This document shows, piece after piece, positions 53,381 to 63,649 of a DNA stretch of 64,000 nucleotides (its first letter is position 1; each line of letters begins with the position of its first letter). The stretch covers positions 26,151-90,150 of the forward strand of contig JAUICQ010000007.1 of NCBI GenBank assembly GCA_030427425.1. The letters are read 5' to 3'. The DNA comes from Fimbriimonadia bacterium. Lineage in GTDB: Bacteria > Armatimonadota > Fimbriimonadia > Fimbriimonadales > Fimbriimonadaceae. The translations under genes and the position numbers were made by a program. The notes beneath the pieces were generated by a model that saw nothing but the letters and a program-made list of their open reading frames with translations, was not told the origin of the DNA and did not search any database.

Positions 53381-53734
53381 TTCTTTCATCGATGTTCTGC
53401 GTATAGTGCTATCTTTATCAACGAGTACAATGCTGATATCCTCATTCTGAGAGGCGAATTCCAGAATCACTTGCAGACACATTCCGCATGGGGTGCATCC
53501 TGTTTCCGATGCAATGCAGATAGCGGATATCGTATTTTCTCCTTCTGATATCATTTTGCAGATGGCGGTACGTTCGGCACAGATGGTTGCTCCGTAAGAT
53601 ACGTTCTCTACGTTACAGCCGGTATATATGGATCCACTATTGGTCTGCAAGGCCGCCCCGACTGTAAATTTGCTGTAAGGTGCATAAGCATTTTTTCTGG
53701 CTTGTATGGCGAGTTCAACTAGTTTTTCTTGCAT
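53348..53734 (-). CDS. cdd: Cytidine deaminase
   Basis: Zinc enzyme converting cytidine and deoxycytidine to uridine forms. 128 aa, normal for the homotetrameric type. CNVENVSYGATICAERTAI carries the Cys-Ala-Glu zinc motif (NVENVSYGATICAERTA), and GCTPCGMCLQVILEF the second. The gene faces and overlaps the previous ORF by 33 bases. Confidence 0.94.
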   Translation of the reverse strand: MQEKLVELAIQARKNAYAPYSKFTVGAALQTNSGSIYTGCNVENVSYGATICAERTAICKMISEGENTISAICIASETGCTPCGMCLQVILEFASQNEDISIVLVDKDSTIRRTSMKELLPHPFHTLS

Positions 53735-53791
53735 ACATTTAGTTTACTTTAGGGTTGGTTGAATTGTTTGTTTTGAAATATTAGTTTTAGC

Positions 53792-53799
53792 ATATCGGC
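53792..53799 (-). promoter_or_regulatory. Possible sigma-28-type -10 before cdd
   Basis: On the minus strand GCCGATAT lies about 60 bases before the cdd start; TAAA is 14 bases upstream of it, one less than ideal. It sits inside a repeat, so it could be chance. Confidence 0.3.
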
Positions 53800-53802
53800 C
53801 AG

Positions 53803-54010
53803 ATACCGGGATCTTTAAATTCCCGGTATGACGGTGGTATCTGGTCAGCATTTACACTTCATTGAACCCACACTTGATGATTTATTTATTGATTACAATT
53901 TTGTCATTCCGGAACGGAATCCAGTCTATTATAAATATTCTTTTTTCTCACTGTTTTTGAACCCACACTTGGTGATTTTCTTCTAAATACGGGAGACACG
54001 TTATCACATG
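53803..54010. repeat. Interspersed repeat cluster, copy 5
   Basis: Contains a hairpin ATACCGGGA (53803-53811)/TCCCGGTAT (53821-53829), then ACCCACACTTGATGATTTAT and TTTTGTCATTCCGGAACGGA segments. The same order recurs in reverse orientation at 63.66-63.80 kb. Confidence 0.8.
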
Positions 54011-54094
54011 AGCCCTTGCGATCTTGTCACCCAGGAAAATATACTTTGCAAATATAAAAAAAATAGAAATCTTCGGGATTAGACTGAATAATAT

Positions 54095-54121
54095 TTAGCA
54101 AAAGGGCGGAGAGAGTGCTAA
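54095..54121 (+). promoter_or_regulatory. CIRCE operator 1 (HrcA site)
   Basis: TTAGCAAAA-N9-GAGTGCTAA, with the right half perfect and the left half matching six of nine bases to the CIRCE consensus TTAGCACTC-N9-GAGTGCTAA. It lies just upstream of the groES -35. Confidence 0.85.
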
Positions 54122-54128
54122 AGAATCC

Positions 54129-54157
54129 TTGACTTTACTCCTATAAAATAGTGTAAA
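54129..54157 (+). promoter_or_regulatory. Promoter of groESL
   Basis: TTGACT (54129-54134), 17 bases, TGTAAA (54152-54157). It lies between two CIRCE boxes; the expected start is inside the second. Confidence 0.7.
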
Positions 54158-54160
54158 ATG

Positions 54161-54187
54161 TTAGCAGAAGGCGCCTTAGAGTGCTAA
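54161..54187 (+). promoter_or_regulatory. CIRCE operator 2 (HrcA site)
   Basis: TTAGCAGAA-N9-GAGTGCTAA, right half perfect. It overlaps the expected transcription start, so bound HrcA would block groESL until heat or misfolded protein titrates GroEL. Confidence 0.9.
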
Positions 54188-54232
54188 CAATACTAATATT
54201 AATTAAAATAAATTTGGAGGAAAATCCGTAAA

Positions 54233-54526
54233 ATGTCCGCATTAAAACCTTTAGCAGATAAAGTAGTGATACAGCCAATGGAGGCTGAAGAAAAAACATC
54301 TGGTGGTATCTATTTACCAGATAGTGCAAAGAAGAAACCTCAGCAAGGGAAAGTAGTTGCTGTAGGTGATGGAAAGATTTTAGAGAATGGTGAAAGAGCA
54401 AAGCTATCCGTGAAAACAGGTGATAGTGTTCTATATAGCAAGTATGGTGGTAATGAAGTTACTATAGATGGAGTAGATTACACTATATTAGAAGAAGATC
54501 AGATTTACGCTATTATAAACAACTAA
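54233..54526 (+). CDS. groS: Co-chaperonin GroES
   Basis: 97 aa, the seven-subunit lid of the GroEL chamber. [31 protein letters not shown] ([20 protein letters not shown], then [20 protein letters not shown]) is typical, with the mobile loop TSGGIYLPD and C-terminal [17 protein letters not shown]. The ATG at 54233 follows TTGGAGG. groL follows after 19 bases. Confidence 0.97.
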   Translation: MSALKPLADKVVIQPMEAEEKTSGGIYLPDSAKKKPQQGKVVAVGDGKILENGERAKLSVKTGDSVLYSKYGGNEVTIDGVDYTILEEDQIYAIINN

Positions 54527-54539
54527 AAGGAGGAGATAA

Positions 54540-56201
<1,662 letters not shown>

Positions 56202-56230
56202 TTCAAACACTCTACTTTATACTTATCATT

Positions 56231-56262
56231 AAAATACCCCGAACTTATGTTCGGGGTATTTT
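56231..56262 (+). terminator. Rho-independent terminator of groESL
   Basis: AAAATACCCCGAAC pairs with GTTCGGGGTATTTT over a TTAT loop. A perfect 14-bp stem with T-rich end; it can act on both strands. Confidence 0.92.
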
Positions 56263-56323
56263 ATATATTGACACCAGATTAAGCTGTTTGTTATCAAAAG
56301 ATCTTTTATAGGGAACACCGTAT

Positions 56324-57592
56324 TTATTCTAAGGTTCCTGGATAGTTAACTAAAGGGAGGAGTCGTTTTCTGGCGACTTCTATAATGTCGTTTGCGGAAT
56401 GCTTTTCATGTTTTATAAAACTAGTGCAGATTCGTAGATTTTTAAGGGAAGTTTTTGTGTTTTGATGCCACTCTTTAAGTTCGGAATCTAGAGTGTCGCC
56501 TATCAGTTGAAAATTGATGCCTTGTGTTGGAAAGATTACAAGGAAGCTATTATTTTCCCATCTACACATCGTATCAATCTTTCTAATTCTATTCTTAATA
56601 ACTTCGCCAATCTCAATAAGAATGTCTAGCAACCCATCACTTCCGTAAAAATTTTCGTAGTCTAGGTATCCTTCAAGATGAATCATGCCTATGGTAAGTT
56701 CGTTATTATTGCTTACGCTTCGGTGGATCTCTTCTTCTAGTCTAGAAATAAAGTAATTTCCACTAGGATAAGAGTTGAATATTTCTAATTTGTTTGAATT
56801 TGTAATTCCGGGGAAGTGTTTGTTTTTGTTCTGACTGCTGTCTGAAACTTGGATGAGCTTTTTGAGTTTAGATAACGATTGTCTTAGAATATACGATACG
56901 TAATTGCAGGAGATTCCTAACTTTTCAGCAATTTCGCCCTGAGTTAAACTTTCAAAGTGGAATAGCACGAGTACTGTCCGTTCAAGATCGCGTAGTTGAT
57001 TGATTGCTTTCTCTAATAGTAGTTTATCTTCAATGCTAGTAGCGGCAAATTTAACAGTGCTAGGATCGACATGATCGGTTTCTGCATTGCTATCATCGTC
57101 CGTACCATTAGAAGAACTTAAGGAGACCATTTTCAAGGCCTCCTGTCTGGCTAAAATATCGGTAACAATGCTCTCTTGAATTCCAAGCTTATTTGCAATC
57201 TCATGTTTTTCAGGCGGTCTGCCCAGTTCTGCAGTAAGTAGCACTCCAGATCTATTAATCTTATGCCTTAATTCTTGTAACCACGCGGGATGTCTAATAA
57301 TAAGAGCTCTATCTCTTAGGTAGTGTTTTATTTCACCAACAATCAGGTGTGTGGCATAGGTTTGGAATCGTACTCCGGAATCTAGTTTGAATCTTCCTAA
57401 TGCGTTTAATAAACCGATGTATCCTACCTGAACAAGATCGTCTACTGGTTCAATTCCGCTATACTTTCGTGCTATTTGTTCAATGAAGTTAGAGCATGAA
57501 TGGATAAGCAGTTGTTTAGTATCCTCATTCGGTGAAGTTAAGTATTTCTCCACCAAATGGTCTAAATTATTCTTGGTTAACTGCTCTGCCAT
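56324..57592 (-). CDS. SigB/F/G-type sigma factor fused to a degenerate GGDEF domain
   Basis: 422 aa. Residues 1-250 form a sigma-70 group 3 protein: region 2 DDLVQVGYIGLLNALGRF... VGEIKHYLRDRALIIRHP (51-102), region 3 with AELGRPPEKHEIANKLGI (121-138), region 4 LTQGEIAEKLGISCNYVSYI (216-235, the DNA-binding helix). A linker follows, then residues about 285-415 look like a GGDEF fold (IGMIHLEGYLDYENFYGSDG, then TMCRWENNSFLVIFP). The signature GGDEF reads ENNSF (346-350) and the metal Asp is lost, so it should not make c-di-GMP but could sense a ligand. It may be the flagellar sigma, given a -10 GCCGATAA upstream. That is inference. Confidence 0.85.
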   Translation of the reverse strand: MAEQLTKNNLDHLVEKYLTSPNEDTKQLLIHSCSNFIEQIARKYSGIEPVDDLVQVGYIGLLNALGRFKLDSGVRFQTYATHLIVGEIKHYLRDRALIIRHPAWLQELRHKINRSGVLLTAELGRPPEKHEIANKLGIQESIVTDILARQEALKMVSLSSSNGTDDDSNAETDHVDPSTVKFAATSIEDKLLLEKAINQLRDLERTVLVLFHFESLTQGEIAEKLGISCNYVSYILRQSLSKLKKLIQVSDSSQNKNKHFPGITNSNKLEIFNSYPSGNYFISRLEEEIHRSVSNNNELTIGMIHLEGYLDYENFYGSDGLLDILIEIGEVIKNRIRKIDTMCRWENNSFLVIFPTQGINFQLIGDTLDSELKEWHQNTKTSLKNLRICTSFIKHEKHSANDIIEVARKRLLPLVNYPGTLE

Positions 57593-57745
57593 TGTACAAC
57601 TCGTCGAACTAAAAAAATTAGCTTAAATAAATTATCTTGTTAATATTTTTGGTAGAAATTAAGAAATCTTACTAGAATTTCGAAGAAATGTTTGTTTTGC
57701 ACTATAATTTGAACAGAAAATATGGAATGACTTATTTGAGGATAA

Positions 57746-57753
57746 TTATCGGC
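57746..57753 (-). promoter_or_regulatory. Perfect sigma-28-type -10 upstream of the sigma gene
   Basis: Read on the minus strand, GCCGATAA is an exact match to the FliA -10, about 155 bases before the sigma factor start. TAAA lies 13 bases upstream of it, two short of the ideal 15, so the promoter may be weak or not real. Confidence 0.4.
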
Positions 57754-57811
57754 AGATACCTTAGGATTTATTAGAACATTTTATAAAAAAACAGTATTTA
57801 TTGCAATTTAA

Positions 57812-57901
57812 TGGCGGAGAGGGTGGGATTCGAACCCACGGAGGCTGTTACACCTCACCGCATTTCGAGTGCGGCGCACTAGACCACTATGCGACCTCTC
57901 C
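57812..57901 (-). tRNA. tRNA-Ser(CGA)
   Basis: On the minus strand the acceptor is GGAGAGG/CCTCTCC, the anticodon stem is around CGA, with a long variable arm as in serine tRNA, and CCA is encoded (57812-57814). T arm GTGGGTTCGAATCCCAC. It reads TCG codons. It is directly downstream of the tail-like cassette. Confidence 0.95.
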
Positions 57902-57958
57902 TGCTGACTCTAATTATTATTATAATGTATTTAGAAGGGAAATAGCTTAGAACAGATA

Positions 57959-58117
57959 CTACTTTTCGTCCCTATCACCCTTTTTAATTACCATAACTTC
58001 TGGCAGGGCAAAGTATTTTTCAGGATTATTCGAATAGATACGTTGCCAGGTGAAAAAATGATAATTATCCTTCTTGTTTAGATTATTCTGTATAGATCTT
58101 ATGTTATTTCTGTACAT
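57959..58117 (-). CDS. Small 52-aa ORF at the end of the tail-like cassette
   Basis: A 52-aa minus-strand reading frame beginning MYRNNIRSIQNNLNKKDNYH and ending in KKGDRDEK. AGGAG lies 9 bases before the ATG, and the gene overlaps the stop of the previous gene by 14 bases, as expected within an operon. It resembles no family I know. It contains FFTWQRIYSNNPEKYFALP. Confidence 0.6.
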   Translation of the reverse strand: MYRNNIRSIQNNLNKKDNYHFFTWQRIYSNNPEKYFALPEVMVIKKGDRDEK

Positions 58118-60782
58118 GTGTATTTACTCCTAATGAGAATTCTTTCCAAGTAGAACCTAAGTTGTTGCTAACCCAGCTGAAGCACTCTCCACTCTTCGAT
58201 ATTGCAGCCAGTAGAATGCCATGCGGATTTGATTCGCTATAGGAAAGGTTGATGTTCTTTATCTCAGTACTACTAGATACTGCTATTGCAGAGTGTTTAG
58301 TCTCTTTAAAGCTTTTGTCGTTAGGGAATTTTACTTTGGAAAATATCTCTAAAGTGTTTTTGTCTAAATATTTCGCACTAAGTGCGAAAAGCGATCCGTC
58401 TGGTAGTTTGCAGAGATCGGCTAGGTGTATGTTTTCAAAAATCATTTTATGGTCGCTCCATGTTTTTCCAAGATTGCAACTTACTGATTGATAGAAATTG
58501 CATAATTTATTACTAGATGTCTTCAGATAGTGTAAAAATAGCTGCAGATACTCACCATCCACTAGTGATATGCCCTTAACTCCTTGCATACTCCAACTTG
58601 TAGAATATTTTTTGTTTATCTTCTGTAGGGCTATATGATAGAGTGTCTTTTTTGCATACGAAAGCTGATGAGTAAGAATACCATGCCAAGGATAGAGATT
58701 AATTAATGGTGATTCAGCGCTTTCTGCCTGGAAGACTCCTCCTAGATACGATTTCACCCGACCAATAGTCTCCCCATCACATGAAAGCATTACCTCTCTA
58801 AGTGGTAAATTATTCTCAAGGTGAATAATGTTCCATGCGTCAAATGGTTTCGTATCAAATTTTACGGGAAGTGTAGAATCCGCAGATTCGATGATTGCTT
58901 CATTCTCTCCTGAAACTGCATAATAGGTTCCTCTCTGTGAATAATCCCAACTCTGCTGATTTAATCTGTTATTTTCAATTTGAGGCAGGCTAGCCAAGGG
59001 TGGTAGGGTACTTGCTAAAGATGATATGCAGATATTGCCCGTATCGTCAATGAAAATAGAATCCCATTTCTCTAGCTCTATATTTTCAGATATCAAATTT
59101 TTCTCTTTTAGCAACTCCAGGCTCCTCTTTATTTCTGCCTCATCGGAAAAGCTTAATTGCAAAAACAATCCGTCTTGGAATATCAGAGTTGGTTTATCCA
59201 CATCCTCATAAATAACTTTTAATTTAGAGTTATTACTATCTATTGGGATGGTATGTGGTTTGCACAGTCCCCACCAGCTAGAATTATTTTTAAAATAGTT
59301 TCTAGAAAGTCTGCTCTTGCTTAATGAATAAGATAGTAAATAGTAGACCGAATCCGACCCATGCAGCTCGCCATCAGCTTGTAATTTGGGTGGAAGTGCA
59401 CGATCTGTGCTATCTATAGCATAAGAAAAACTCCAGTGCGGATTCACCACTGTGTTGTTATAAAACGGTATCGCATCACGATGGTGTAGATATGGAATAA
59501 CCCCATTTTTATCTGCAGAATCTTTCGACATGTAGGGGAATATCATGGTTTTCGATGCGTGTTCCAGCCACCTATCTTGTAAGAGTGATGAATCGTTATC
59601 CTCCACATTGAGCGATCCGTCTGTCATGTGAAAGATACCTTCTTCTATGCAGGTTCTTTCTATATCGTGGTACTCACATTCTGTGTTAGATTCAAAAGTG
59701 GGCGCATATGTTGTGAATTGAAAAATAGCATCCTCTTTTCCAGCATTTTCTGAAGCTACAAATGTTTCTTGAGGAATATAGGGATAAACTTCATGGTGCC
59801 CTATATCCGATTTATTATTGATTGGGATATCCTGAACAGTAAAGATGTCTTGAGGATTCATTCTGCTTTTGGCTTTATTTTCAGACCGACTGCAGAATTT
59901 TGGGAATGCTCTTGAGGATATAATCGCTCCATACGTATCTCCACACTTATTTATGCCTTTTGGTAAAGATGGAATAAGAGTAATGCTCTGCTCAGAATCG
60001 TAAAACTTTTTATGGATACTCCTTTTTTCGAGAATAGCTGGCTTAACAGCCTCTCTACCATCCGGACCCCTGTCAACGTTCTCTGTCTCATACGAGCCGT
60101 AATGGAATTTGTTGGTATATTCAGCATGAACAGTAGCATCATAAGTATTAGTGGCAGAGTTGCTACTTCCAGGAAGATGGTTAATAGGAGGAGTGTGCCA
60201 AGAATTATTCTTGAAGAATCGCCAACCGCCTGTCGCGGTGCTAGATAGTTGAATATCATACGGTTCTTCACCATCTTGGATGCCAAAAATTGGGTCCTTA
60301 TAACTGTTGCAAGAGGAGAATATCTCAGGAGGAATCCCTATCAGAGGTACCGAACTAGGAGTCAATTGGAAATTTTCATGCTCAAATTCAGGATGCTCAA
60401 ATATTTTTTCTCCGCCTATATGCCATTCTATTCCATCAGCTTCTAGCATCCATTTCCCAAACGGATGGACGTATATTCTTAAATTTTGGATTGTGCATAT
60501 GGAGTTAGTGCTAGGGTTGCCAGATACATAAGTTTCGAAAATTCCCAGTTCAGGTATTTCTAGTAAATATTCCGATTGTACTCTTCCATCACAAGCACTC
60601 TTATAGCATCGGTTTTCTAACTTAATTCCAGTCTGGAGGGTATCTTCAGATGTAGAGTACTTACTCTGCAGAGTGCCAGATGAATAACAATCGATGCCAC
60701 CATCATGAGCAGTAAAAGATGTATCTGTGTTTAGCTTGTACTCTAGTTTATCCCAGTGAATATAATATTTTTGTTGCATCAT
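58104..60782 (-). CDS. Large protein with Asp-box-like motifs, probable tail fibre/receptor-binding protein
   Basis: 892 aa, no signal peptide. The middle is rich in Gly/Ser/Asn beta structure. Near the C-terminus are sialidase Asp-box-like motifs (CNLGKTW near residue 767, NNLGSTW near 878), which mark beta-propeller or fibre domains rather than a proven enzyme. It follows a hub-like gene on the same strand. The most likely role is binding a surface or glycan at the tip of a tail-like particle. Confidence 0.55.
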   Translation of the reverse strand: MMQQKYYIHWDKLEYKLNTDTSFTAHDGGIDCYSSGTLQSKYSTSEDTLQTGIKLENRCYKSACDGRVQSEYLLEIPELGIFETYVSGNPSTNSICTIQNLRIYVHPFGKWMLEADGIEWHIGGEKIFEHPEFEHENFQLTPSSVPLIGIPPEIFSSCNSYKDPIFGIQDGEEPYDIQLSSTATGGWRFFKNNSWHTPPINHLPGSSNSATNTYDATVHAEYTNKFHYGSYETENVDRGPDGREAVKPAILEKRSIHKKFYDSEQSITLIPSLPKGINKCGDTYGAIISSRAFPKFCSRSENKAKSRMNPQDIFTVQDIPINNKSDIGHHEVYPYIPQETFVASENAGKEDAIFQFTTYAPTFESNTECEYHDIERTCIEEGIFHMTDGSLNVEDNDSSLLQDRWLEHASKTMIFPYMSKDSADKNGVIPYLHHRDAIPFYNNTVVNPHWSFSYAIDSTDRALPPKLQADGELHGSDSVYYLLSYSLSKSRLSRNYFKNNSSWWGLCKPHTIPIDSNNSKLKVIYEDVDKPTLIFQDGLFLQLSFSDEAEIKRSLELLKEKNLISENIELEKWDSIFIDDTGNICISSLASTLPPLASLPQIENNRLNQQSWDYSQRGTYYAVSGENEAIIESADSTLPVKFDTKPFDAWNIIHLENNLPLREVMLSCDGETIGRVKSYLGGVFQAESAESPLINLYPWHGILTHQLSYAKKTLYHIALQKINKKYSTSWSMQGVKGISLVDGEYLQLFLHYLKTSSNKLCNFYQSVSCNLGKTWSDHKMIFENIHLADLCKLPDGSLFALSAKYLDKNTLEIFSKVKFPNDKSFKETKHSAIAVSSSTEIKNINLSYSESNPHGILLAAISKSGECFSWVSNNLGSTWKEFSLGVNTHVQK

Positions 60783-60888
60783 GATTTGTTACAAATGGTA
60801 GTCGTTAAGTTGTTAGAGAGGGTATGGTTGCGATACTGGTTCTAGTATTTAACTTTTTGTCAAACCTCTAAATAGTCTTGCGTGCTTA

Positions 60889-63177
60889 TTAATTGGCATA
60901 GCATCTATATGTACACTGTTTATTAGCATCTTTATTATAAAACACCTGGATGCTATTTATAATCCAGGGGGTGCCATTCATCAGAATAGAATCGCCTGGG
61001 AGAAGAATTCTTTCAGCACTATCATGAGAAATAGTAAGAAGTTGCGAGGTGAATTCGGCCGTCCGAATCTCTTTGCAAATGAGATGGTAGTAGTGGTTCG
61101 CAATATTCTCTCCACGTTCTGGGCAGTGCAAGCTAGTATCAATCATCTGATGACCCACGTATCTGCCTAGTGAGGAGGATTCTTCCTCAGGTTCTCTTGT
61201 GATGCTGAATCGTTTCGGTTTTCCATCAGAGGTGCTACCCGATATTCCAAATACCGTTACATTACTCGCTGCTGGGGGAAAAATATTTACCATCAGTGAA
61301 TTTTTACCGATGCTGCCTGTAGGTAAGCTTTCGTGTATAATCTCGTTATTGAGAGACGTAGAAAAGTGGGCGATGGGTTTAACTTCTTCTTCCGTATCGT
61401 TTAAACTTCGTAGCTGCCAACAACCGGAATCGCTCTGGGTAGATTTGAAAATCACCATGCTATTTAAATACTCTGCTGCTAATTTCTGGATGAAGTTACC
61501 AATGTGGATATATGCATCCATGAGAAGAAATTTAGAATGGGAAGTTTTCATCCTGATATTGAGTTCTGGAATATCAATCTCGTTATCACGAAATCCGCAC
61601 CAGTGGAGAAGATATCGGATAATATCGGTAATCTTGTAACACTCCATCTTTCCATGACTATCCAGAGTGCTAGCATCGTAGCACCAGTTATATCTTACAG
61701 GAACGTTCTGTTCCATAATCCGCTGTTCCACCCCGATTAGCTCTAGTTCTATCTTAGAGTATCTTGGTGATATGTGCTTTTTTATAACTTGTTTAACATA
61801 TCCTCTAAACAGATTGCTATAACCCGAACCTATAACATCGATTCCTATTCTTACGCTTTTACCAGCACAATTTAATAGCTCTTCCTGATCCCCGTTTATA
61901 TCATGGATGACAATTTTCCCACTTCCATTGCCTACTGTTTCAGAGCTCTGCTCTAACTGGATCTGTTCAACTCCTGTTAGCTCTAAGTTTTTCCCTTTGG
62001 TAACTGCGGAGGTGCCAGCTCGGATTAATCGGTAACTATGGATCCGTGGCGATTCCGTACCATTTCCACGTAAGGTGAAAATAGGAGTGTATCCACAAGA
62101 ATCTTTTTGAACAGAATATGTAGCGTGTAATTTGTCTGAACTAGTGCTTTTTAATATCTGAGTAGTGCCATCTTGGTGAACGCATTTGAGGCTGCTCTCA
62201 ATGGTGCAACCCTCAGGAATATCAGCTACAATCTCTAACGATAAGGGCTCATCATACTTTGGTGTAAATGGTAAGACAGATGGTGTGTCTTCCAGAATGC
62301 CTTCTCTGCAAAAGTTGGTCCCTGCAGCGTAAAATAACGGATTGATGTCGTCTCTTACATCAAGTACTGCTGGCAATGTTTTATATGCACGTGTCTCATC
62401 CCAATTATTATGCTCTACAGAAAGTTGATATGTTTCTCTATGCGATATGCTCTCATCTTGAGGAAGATACTGTATAGTAATGAATCCTTCTGTCTGCGAA
62501 TGCTTGATATTGTTTATTCTAGTTTCAATGCGGATAGTATGGAATCCGCTGCATAGATTCTTTCCGTAGAGCTTTATTTTGTCTTTAATGATGTACTTTT
62601 TCCCATCAGTTGGATGTAGGATAAGCTCGTAGAGAGTCGCTGATCCATTGGAATGAATACTCAGCGCATAGTTTCCAGTACCGATATGATCTTCACTCTT
62701 GCTAATGGGTCCGGAGAAGTAGCAGCATAGAATATTTTCTAACGTAATTAGTTTGCTAGAAGGGAAGAACCACTTGATAGTAAATGAGCTATTAGAATTA
62801 AATGTGTTCTTTGTAATCGAACATCTACTTAACTTATATGGTTCATCGGTAAGATTAATTGGTGGGATATCATCTTTCCAGCAGTTAACACTAGTGTCCC
62901 ATGTATTAGAGTCGTCACTTTTTTGGAATAGCAGATGCTCTATGTTCTTGTTGCTAGTATAACACACCGATTCCATCCCGCTTGGAAGATGAAAGTTCGT
63001 AGCGGATGTACTACTTTCTACGAGTGCTAACTGCCATCCTATATTTTCTATATAAGAAATATCTCGCGTAGAAGCTCCTTCTGATGGATGCATCTCACCG
63101 CTTTCCCGATGCATACAGTAAGGAGGCTCTACTAATACACTCTCTGGAGTATCTACAAAAATCCGAGTTTTATGCAT
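60889..63177 (-). CDS. Phage tail-hub-like protein
   Basis: 762 aa. The central part (about residues 390-480) matches the pattern of phage tail hub proteins: AGKSVRIGIDVIGSGYSNLF then RGYVKQVIKKHISPRYSKIEL. The C-terminal third has a helical middle (YLLHWCGF, LAAEYLNSM) and ends in the hub-type LPGDSILMNGTPWIINSI. The N-terminal 300 residues are unfamiliar. Similar hubs occur in phages and in contractile injection devices. It overlaps the 142-aa gene by 8 bases. Confidence 0.65.
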   Translation of the reverse strand: MHKTRIFVDTPESVLVEPPYCMHRESGEMHPSEGASTRDISYIENIGWQLALVESSTSATNFHLPSGMESVCYTSNKNIEHLLFQKSDDSNTWDTSVNCWKDDIPPINLTDEPYKLSRCSITKNTFNSNSSFTIKWFFPSSKLITLENILCCYFSGPISKSEDHIGTGNYALSIHSNGSATLYELILHPTDGKKYIIKDKIKLYGKNLCSGFHTIRIETRINNIKHSQTEGFITIQYLPQDESISHRETYQLSVEHNNWDETRAYKTLPAVLDVRDDINPLFYAAGTNFCREGILEDTPSVLPFTPKYDEPLSLEIVADIPEGCTIESSLKCVHQDGTTQILKSTSSDKLHATYSVQKDSCGYTPIFTLRGNGTESPRIHSYRLIRAGTSAVTKGKNLELTGVEQIQLEQSSETVGNGSGKIVIHDINGDQEELLNCAGKSVRIGIDVIGSGYSNLFRGYVKQVIKKHISPRYSKIELELIGVEQRIMEQNVPVRYNWCYDASTLDSHGKMECYKITDIIRYLLHWCGFRDNEIDIPELNIRMKTSHSKFLLMDAYIHIGNFIQKLAAEYLNSMVIFKSTQSDSGCWQLRSLNDTEEEVKPIAHFSTSLNNEIIHESLPTGSIGKNSLMVNIFPPAASNVTVFGISGSTSDGKPKRFSITREPEEESSSLGRYVGHQMIDTSLHCPERGENIANHYYHLICKEIRTAEFTSQLLTISHDSAERILLPGDSILMNGTPWIINSIQVFYNKDANKQCTYRCYAN

Positions 63178-63598
63178 AACTATTCTCTACATTCGATTGA
63201 TATAACGTAAGTTTCCCGATGCTTTTATCTCTCCGGATTGTTTCTACGTATTCACTAACAACCCCGCCGACTTTCCACGATTGTTCTCCCCGCGTAATAC
63301 AGAGCAGAACATATTCCCCTATTCCACTAAGTTTGGCGAGGAAATTCTCACCAGTTTGCTTCAATATCTCTGAAAGTGTAACCCGAGTCTCTGTATCTGT
63401 AATCATATAATTTGCCTCATAATTCTCTAATGTTGAAATGTTTTCTACTTTATTGATACGCTTAATATCGATGCTATCGATGGTGCCTGTTATATCATAA
63501 AGATTGTCTCGTTTTTCTATATTTGAATTCGTGGAGGAGATGCTTATCGTTACTTGGAACGGACCCTCCCGTGGTATAAACCAGTTGTGTTCGGTCAT
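63170..63598 (-). CDS. Probable tail tube or small tail protein
   Basis: 142 aa, beta-rich, without signal peptide. It starts WFIPREGPFQVTISISSTNS and contains ITDTETRVTLSEILKQTG. I cannot name the family; its position just before the hub gene fits a tail-tube or baseplate protein. It begins the cassette, preceded by AAAACTAATATTTC and repeats. Confidence 0.45.
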   Translation of the reverse strand: MTEHNWFIPREGPFQVTISISSTNSNIEKRDNLYDITGTIDSIDIKRINKVENISTLENYEANYMITDTETRVTLSEILKQTGENFLAKLSGIGEYVLLCITRGEQSWKVGGVVSEYVETIRRDKSIGKLTLYQSNVENSYA

Positions 63599-63623
63599 AT
63601 TTTTTTTGCTCCTTTATTAGTAG

Positions 63624-63642
63624 GTTTTGAAATATTAGTTTT
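63624..63642 (-). promoter_or_regulatory. 19-nt direct repeat shared with the region before cdd
   Basis: GTTTTGAAATATTAGTTTT occurs here and at 53770-53788. In both places it lies 26-36 bases before a minus-strand gene. It could be a promoter part or repeat edge. Confidence 0.4.
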
Positions 63643-63649
63643 TAAAGTG

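Noticed and set aside
56324..57592. Active diguanylate cyclase
   Set aside because: The GGDEF signature reads ENNSF and the metal-binding Asp is missing, so activity is not expected.
58104..60782. Sialidase enzyme call for the Asp-box protein
   Set aside because: Only Asp-box-like loops are seen; the Arg triad and Tyr/Glu of sialidases are not visible, so an enzymatic call is not supported.
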